NCBI GenBank assembly: GCA_963969495.1
Contig: OZ018338.1
Location: 50,057,473-50,121,472, forward strand
DNA: 64,000 bases
Source of the DNA: Ceratothoa steindachneri
Lineage: Eukaryota > Arthropoda > Malacostraca > Isopoda > Cymothoidae
Reading direction: 5' to 3'
Shown here piece after piece: positions 57,980 through 64,000 of this stretch. The position numbers and the translations under genes were made by a program. The notes under the pieces are model-generated. The model saw only the letters and a program-made list of their open reading frames with translations, did not search any database and was not told the DNA's origin. The first letter of the stretch is position 1, and each line of letters opens with the position of its first letter.

Positions 57980-57990
<11 letters not shown>
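57648..57990 (+). repeat. Inverted copy of the Penelope-like element 2 terminal region
   Basis: Read on the plus strand it matches the minus strand of 56428-56137 with small indels: ACAATCTTAACCATAGCATTAA, GGTTCCCAAATTTCAACCTT, AATTATTGTTC, then AATAAAGACGAAAGCGCT and the terminal GGGTGTATCTGCAT. It has an extra segment (about 57845-57925) relative to the 56.2-kb arm. Confidence 0.88.

Positions 57991-58047
<57 letters not shown>
57983..58047. repeat. (TA)n microsatellite between Penelope arm and inverted-repeat element
   Basis: About 65 bp of pure TA, directly followed by CCAGGCAATAGC, the end of the inverted-repeat element copy B. Confidence 0.97.
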
Positions 58048-58049
<2 letters not shown>

Positions 58050-58500
58050 AGGCAATAGCTTAGCCACTCCCCCTTACGGGGGGGAGCTTTCGCTTCGCTA
58101 CTAAGATTAAAATTTGAAATCTATAAGAAGCAGCCATGGTTAAATTTGTATAAATTTTCTGAACTTCGCCAATTATAATAATTTTAAAAAGGAACTGTAA
58201 ACTAAATTTCCCCCCTTTCAAAATATCACGTTGCTAAAATATAGAAGAATATATATAAACATAAATTTTCTGAACTTCACCATTTGTAATTGTTTGGGTT
58301 TTAAAGTTTGAAAAAATTCGCAAAATTTCGATACTTATATTTATTTATGAACTTTACCATTTTGTTTTTTGATATTACAAAAGAATTATTAGAAATAACT
58401 TTGATAAAAAAACCTAAGTCATAGCCAAACTAAGATGAAATTATTATTCAAATACTCAAAAAATCCCCTTCTTAAATTATAGAGTTAGTGATCATGATGA

Positions 58501-58503
<3 letters not shown>
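58048..58503 (+). mobile_element. Inverted-repeat (foldback/MITE-like) element, copy B, one-ended
   Basis: It starts CCAGGCAATAGCTTAGCCAC and follows the right arm of copy A (9353-9964) read inward: CGCTTCGCTACTAAGATT, CTGAACTTCGCCA, TTTCAAAATATCACGTTGC, then GAATTATTAGAAATAACTTT. It then passes into TAGCCAAACTAAG...CTTAAATTATAGAGTTAGTGAT, which in copy A is on the left arm. The other terminal repeat is absent; the copy ends in GAT repeats and a second (TA)n. Confidence 0.82.

Positions 58504-58546
<43 letters not shown>
58503..58546. repeat. (TA)n microsatellite
   Basis: About 44 bp of TA repeats between two AGAGTTAGTGAT motifs in opposite orientation (58481-58492 plus, 58548-58559 minus). 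Confidence 0.96.
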
Positions 58547-58549
<3 letters not shown>

Positions 58550-58559
58550 CACTAACTCT

Positions 58560-60899
58560 CGATTTTCTCTGCGGACCTCGCCTAGAACTCTCCGGTGGAG
58601 TTGTTCTCTTTTGTTTTCGATTATTTTTTAATAAAATAAATTTTCCCCATCCAACAAAATATTTAATAACTTTGAATGAATTAAAACAATTCTTAAAGGG
58701 AAGATCAAGTTTGGGAGAGCTGAGTGCCTTCCTTCTTCCAATTTCCCCGAGTAGTCTCCTCTTAAAACTAAGGTGCATTTATCTTTCGCAGATTTTCACC
58801 TCCTCTGGTTCACTATTTTCTCGAGAGACGAGAACAAACTGTCCTCATATTGTTGCAAACAATTTTCATTTATGTTAGCTTAACATAAATAATCTGCCCG
58901 TATATACTCGGGATTCGAATTCATTGCCTCTAAATAGTTTACCCGAGTATATACAGGTACATTAAAAGATTGGTGTATTTTAGAAATAATCCCGTGATAA
59001 TACGTCTGTTGGTTAATTGGTTACTGGGTTCCCTTTTAGTTAAGCAAATAAATGAACTAATTTTTATGTTAACAAAATAATGCAACCATCGTGGGTTTTA
59101 TCATCACTTAAGTGATTTCTAACTCTCGTGTGAATGAAAAGTTGGGGCTGGTTTCCAAGTCTTCGGATGTGGATAATTTCTCTCTTCATGTAGTTTTTAC
59201 TGATGTTATTAACAGATAGACAGATATTTCTGCCCTTGCGTGGAATCATTTAACACCTTTGATATGGATTTAATTCAATTTAGATCATGAATTCATCATC
59301 ATTAATGCTTTCAATTGTTCCTGTACCGAGCGGTGCATGTAGTGTGTGGACGCTTATGCTGTTTGAAAGCGTAGAGGAGACACTCTCACAACCGATATTT
59401 GTGTGGCCATTTGTCTTCACTCGCTGCTCCGAAACCCTTTTCCGGAGGTTTGCCGTCAAACAAAATGATAGACATCAGTTGTAATTCGGAGGCTTCAAGG
59501 CATTTTCAAATACAACCAAACCTTTTCGAGCGCCTAATATGTCCACTCACAAACTCGGGTGAATACCTTTGTTATGTGACAAAATAACTAAAAAATAACA
59601 CTCACTACCGAGAAACAATTAATTCTGGTAAACAGAATTCTAAGATTTATTTATATTAACGAACTATTGAGTAATCTCAAAAAATCCTATTTCCGGGATT
59701 GATCGGGAAGCTGTTCTAAAGGCTTTTGTTGTCCGCTCGCGTGGCTTTGTAATTATTCATTTGTAAGTAATTAGAATATCAATACAAATATTAAAATAGA
59801 TATTTATATTCTATATGGGGAGAACTTCTGGTTTCTTTATTTTAATCAGAGTTATTCATGGGACCGTGATTCCATATTTTAATCAACGAAGTGGATGTTT
59901 GGAAGAAAAGGAATATTATTTAGCTGCAATTAAATTCATCACTTCATATTATTTCCATTTAATTTCCCTACTTATTTTCCCAGAGTACTTTGAAAAATAG
60001 TGAATGTTGACTTTTTAAAAAAAATTATTTGATGGACGTTTTATTTTCCCTTGATTAAAATGTTGCCTGCGATTGGTCACAGAGATAAAGAATAAATTAT
60101 GCACATATTAATTGCTACAACGACGCCCTAAATAATATATTATTTAAAATCTTTCATGTATTATAAATTTATCAATTCGTGATCAACCGGTTAAGCTTGA
60201 AATCTTACCTTACTCTCTTCGAATACCGAATATAGCCTTAATTTCCCCTCAGATCTCTTGGATTATAATGACAAGTTTTGAACAACTGCCTTAAAAAGAA
60301 AGAAAGAACAAGAGAACGAAGTGCAATAAGAAGAAATCATATCAACTTTATTTTACATTGAGCTTTCAGTCTTGGCAATATTATTTTAGAACTGAACTTC
60401 AACGCCATTGTACCTTCGGCCGTACTCTCCTCTACTAAGATCAGTGTTTACTCCTAAAGTATTGTCTTCGGCACATTTTCGCCATGCACTGTCTGACGAA
60501 GAATCCATCCACTGTACATTACGGTACAGAAAGATCCTAATAACTCTATTTGTAGCACAAAATCCAAGATTTCAAAATTGGTATACGAAAACCTTTAGGG
60601 AAAAACTAAGTATGAGTAAAGGTTATGCAAAATTGGCTATTCTTTTCAGTTTTAGGTGCCATGCAACCCCTAATAATTATTTATACCCATTATTCAGTTT
60701 TATTGCTGAAATATCAACACCACTCAGCCAGCCCTTCTTTCTCAGCCAGGCTTGAGACTGGCCGTGGAAGAGTTGCAAATTTGGTTGAATAAAATGAAAG
60801 TCATCACCAGAAAAGCAATTTATTAGGAACTGTGAACGGCCAAAATGATCAGAACTACAGAGGAAACAAATAAATATTGGAATATAAAAAATAAATTAT
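58560..60899. other. No recognised gene
   Basis: Several short frames (65-115 codons, e.g. 60408-60755 plus) have no recognisable domain. Around 60770-60899 the sequence may be the 3' end of the Tc1 element that follows on the minus strand. Confidence 0.4.
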
Positions 60900-61290
60900 A
60901 AGCGGAAAATATTTGTGCAACTAATTTGTATTTAGTGTAAGGGCCTTTATTTTTGATGATGCTTTGACACGTCCTGTCACAGGAAGTAAACAACTATTGA
61001 CACTTTCCGGTAAACTTACTCCTTTCATCATGAAGAATTTCCAAGAATTCTTAAACTATTTTCTGATTCCTCGTTTTAGACCTCCCTCCGAGTGTCTTTC
61101 AAACATTTCTAATGGAATTCAGGTCCGGATCCTGTACTAGCGAATTCATAAAAGTGATGTGTTCCTCATTCAGGAAGTTCTTCACCGACTTGTTCATGTG
61201 GAAAGAGGCGTTATCCTGCTAAACATTCTGATTAATCTCTAGAGAAGCTTCTACAGCTATCACAATTTTAGCAATGTCTCGGTCTTCCAT
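60900..61290 (-). pseudogene. Tc1-type transposase C-terminal half, decayed
   Basis: On the minus strand: QDNASFHMNKSVKNFL (61220-61170) with the second catalytic Asp, NEEHITFMNSLVQDPDLNSI then RN (61170-61105), then FLEILHDERSKFTGKC and the terminal SIIKNKGPYTKYK (60960-60925), the Tc1 signature ending. At the third catalytic site (usually PIEN) the Glu is Arg, so catalysis is lost. Stops interrupt several blocks, for example before QDN and after IRNV. The N-terminal part was not found upstream in recognisable form. Confidence 0.85.
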
Positions 61291-62232
61291 TTTAAGCTCT
61301 TTCCTTGACATCTCGGTTGATTGACCAGCCTTGCATAAACATGTTGCGAAATAAGTTGACAGAGTATTATTGACTAAACGTTAGGAACATTCCATTGTCT
61401 ATTCAATAGCTCCAATTGAAAGAGAAATTTAATGAGTAATAACAGTTTAAAGAACATACATCCTTTTCTTGTCCTCCTGAAACTAGATTATTCAATGTAT
61501 TTTTCAAGCTACGGCCACTGTTTTCTTAGAATTGGTATCCGGCGTTGGTCGGGGTAAAAAGTCTTGTCGCAAATAAATACAGATGTATATTATGTGAAAT
61601 TCTTATATTCTCGCTAAAAAATATCTTTACTTGCTGATTATTATTTTTTTCTGTGATCAAGGGAGATTCAGAAGAGTTGCGCAATCCCCCTATCATATAA
61701 TATACTTACAATAAGTAAACGTTTCAACGCGCGCGCCCGACAGTTTACGCGCACGCGTGAATGAGCGTTAGTTATGATCGAACAACGTTCGAGCGTCTTA
61801 TGGAAACAGATGAGTCAGCATACCTTTTATATACCGAAATATATGTAGCATCGGTTCTGCTCCACAAACCCCATATTCGCACATTTAAATACCCACATTA
61901 AAACCACATCAAACTACTCCTACCACTTACAGCCATAGGCAAAGGTTTTGAGGGTATATTTTTAATGTTTTCATTCGTTTTAAAAATTTATGTGATAGGA
62001 ATTTTATTCAAAGTTTAGTAGCATTTCGAAAATAATAAGAAAAAACTGCATTCCTTTGCTGAATCCAAAATCGTGCTCTTGTCCTGTTCTTGTAGGAAGT
62101 GGGTTTTAGTCCCTGGAGCTTTGCTATGCGATCAAAAGGATAAAAAGATGACAAATATGGGTTCATTGAATGATGTTGTGTAATTATAATCTATTTTGTA
62201 ATATTTTTGTAAAACTAAATGTTTGAATCATT
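61291..62232. other. No recognisable gene
   Basis: It may hold decayed N-terminal parts of one or both flanking Tc1 fragments, but no motif was recognised. A GC-rich CGCGCGC patch at about 61728-61755 is unusual for the local AT-rich composition. Confidence 0.4.
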
Positions 62233-62482
62233 TTCAATTCAAGAAATGGTTCTTTCCAAATAACATCCTACATTTGTGATCTTGAGCCGGGAATTCGCCA
62301 GATTTGAACCCAATCGAGAATTTGTGGGCGATAATCAAACTAGCGGTTGCTAAACAGAAGCCATGAAATTGTGAGCAGTTCCAGATAATTGTTGAGCAAA
62401 AATGGATCAATATCGGTCAAGAAATCATCACAACTTTGTTTCCAGAATGCCAAAATGAATGTAAATATTAACTGCGTGCATC
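62233..62482 (+). pseudogene. Tc1-type transposase C-terminal fragment
   Basis: A plus-strand frame reads KKWFFPNNILHL, two stops, GNSPDLNPIENLWAIIKLAV (62290-62350) with the third catalytic Glu intact, then a stop and QFQIIVEQKWINIGQE. The spacing and PDLNPIENLW block are diagnostic of Tc1 (DD34E). The end lacks the usual GHTKY. It is a different copy, and probably a different subfamily, from the fragment at 60900-61290. Confidence 0.85.
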
Positions 62483-64000
62483 AATTGATTTTATTACTTA
62501 ATAAAATGTGTGTGAACACTAATTTCTTTTATATTTTGCCCTCAAATTCTGATCTAAACCTAGTAAAACAAAATGAAACGTTTTATTTGTTCTATTAATT
62601 GTCTTATAGGAAAAATATTATTGTCTCAAAGCCTTTGGTAATGGCTGTACTTTTAAACTTCTTGATGTTCAAACGGCTATACCTCTCTTGTTTTCTAGCC
62701 TCTCTCACTTTATTCCCACATAACCTCCTGTCCCTATTCTGATGGTCGTTTATCTTTCTTCCATATCTTCTGATTATTACACATTTTGTCCTCCCTCAAC
62801 ATTCTAATTTTAGCATTCGGTGTCAGTGCCCTGGTTGGTGACAGCCGCGGGTCAGCTAAAGAAAATTAATTCCGATTTTGTTGCCCATTTGCACAAACCT
62901 CATGTTCATAGTTCCTCTTCCCTCCTCTCATACATTTGTGATTATTCCTTCATTTCTTCCTGATTAAACGGGCTTTTACTCTTCCTCCTTTTTACACATC
63001 TTATCAACCAATTCTAAAGAATTGGTTGGCAATAATGCGGCCTAATATTCCCATACTCGAACCATCAGCTCATAACCACTTACAATTCACTCATCCATTG
63101 AAACCACTTACAGTTGTACATTTGGTAATCTGAGCCAACCACATCCATATAATTCTCGATCTCACACATTGATACTCACCAATCGCATCATGACACTCCT
63201 CACTAAATGCCACGCCCACGCCACTTTAACCCTACCTACCTCTACAATTCCAACCTCATGACAGTCTATTCAGTCTACCCCATAGAAACTGCATCTCCCC
63301 CTTCTCGTTCGTATCGCATTGAGCAAGAGTCTGTCATTTCCCTCTTTTATATCTTTTCGCTATTCCCGATTCACTCAATTCACTGGTTGACGGGGATAAA
63401 GTGAATGGACTTGGTCTCCAATACACACACACACACACACACACCCATCAATAATGCCACCTCAGGAAAAGGATAATGCTAGGTCTCGGGTCTCTAAGTT
63501 AGTGCCGTGACCTTAGTCACCTTTGACGAAACGAACTTGAAAACGCTACGGATATTAATCCCAACCCACACACAGGCATTTATATTCTAAATTTGTCCAG
63601 TATAATGTAAACAATTTACGGTGTCGTTTCTTTCATTATATTTGTGTTTACGACAAGAACAGTTGTTTTTTTTCGATCTAAACAGTCTGTAATAAATGAA
63701 GAGAAATGATGACAGGTGGCGATAAGAAATCCTCGACAAACAGTGTAATAAATTGTAGCAAACTTGACAGGATCTCTTTTATTTGTTTCCTGCAATTTGT
63801 ATGCGATCGGAGAAATTACTTAAATAGAATATCAAAAATGCCACCATCAGGAGTTGTTTGCATTCGGTGTTGCAATTCATCACTACAAATTAGTCTTTTA
63901 TGCTCTGCAGCTTTACATGTGAACAGAAATGATATTCTTTGATAATAATAAACAACGGCAGTGATTAGATATAAGCAGCTATTCAAAACAATTTTGAAAG
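62483..64000. other. No recognised gene; (CA)n microsatellite at 63422-63444
   Basis: Pyrimidine-rich stretches (62690-63400) and short frames without recognisable domains, including 78 codons at 63706-63942. The (CA)n repeat is about 23 bp. Confidence 0.4.

Larger units (their letters stand above)
56137..57990 (-). mobile_element. Penelope-like element 2 flanked by inverted arms
   Basis: On the minus strand the RT starts near 57640 (LYGVIKTHKHDNLMRPIISS) and continues in a 291-codon frame (57498-56623). The GIY-YIG region follows in another frame (56560-56430). The 3' arm (56137-56428) is repeated in inverted orientation at about 57648-57990, including the end of the endonuclease frame, the string CATGCTAGACCC and the terminal CTTTGTGGGTGTATCTGCAT. 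Penelope elements often carry inverted terminal copies, which fits. The outer end of the right arm abuts (TA)n. Confidence 0.9.

Overview
The window looks like intergenic, repeat-dominated nuclear DNA of a eukaryote, most likely an arthropod (a crustacean or chelicerate would fit, but the species cannot be fixed from this sequence). I found no intact host gene, operon or bacterial-style gene order. The evidence for an arthropod is the mix of element families: Jockey-like and CR1-like LINEs, BEL/Pao and Ty3/Gypsy elements, several Penelope-like elements, a Polinton-type polymerase fragment, mariner/Tc1 transposases, a ZBED5-type hAT transposase, an arthropod-wide repeated ORF family, and degenerate TTAGG-rich tracts. 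Base composition is AT-rich with many (TA)n arrays. Almost every recognisable coding sequence is broken by stops or frameshifts.

Layout. 1-6.5 kb: 3' half of a Jockey-like LINE (copy A), a (TA)n array, then a minus-strand BEL/Pao remnant. 6.5-13.2 kb: a 5S rRNA-like sequence, a CR1-like RT tail, a TTAGG-rich tract, an inverted-repeat element with 2-bp TA flanks (9353-9964), the first copy of a 1.3-kb solo-LTR-like repeat (10706-11988) with a perfect 5-bp target duplication, and a 199-bp tandem duplication. 13.5-19.2 kb: a Polinton-type DNA polymerase B fragment, two Gypsy fragments in opposite orientation and a hairpin repeat. 19.5-22.5 kb: a repeated 'uncharacterised protein' gene cut by a DD41D mariner; removing the mariner and one TA restores the reading frame. 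23.8-28 kb: Penelope-like element 1 with a hammerhead-like motif, then a hAT (ZBED5-like) transposase pseudogene. 28.9-31.4 kb: a LINE endonuclease remnant, then a 1.4-kb internally deleted LTR element whose two LTRs both carry a tRNA-like module. 32.2-35.7 kb: minus-strand Jockey-like LINE copy B. 35.7-42 kb: no recognisable genes. 42.2-44.2 kb: second solo-LTR-like copy beside a transposase remnant. 45.6-46 kb: a degenerate tandem repeat. 49.3-55.1 kb: DD34D mariner, Penelope-like fragment 3 and LINE copy C (ORF1 plus ORF2). 56.1-58.5 kb: Penelope-like element 2 flanked by inverted arms, then a second copy of the inverted-repeat element set between (TA)n arrays. 60.9-62.5 kb: two Tc1 fragments on opposite strands. 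The rest has no recognisable content.

Nothing here works as a pathway. The window records successive insertions and decay: nested insertions, target-site duplications and premature stops, many of which are single transitions from conserved codons. The most unusual structures are the LTR pair with an embedded tRNA-like module, the inverted-repeat family sharing a 12-bp motif that always abuts simple repeats, the hammerhead-like Penelope terminus, and the variable internal 78-82-bp repeats of the 1.3-kb LTR family. I did not find a convincing new multi-gene system.
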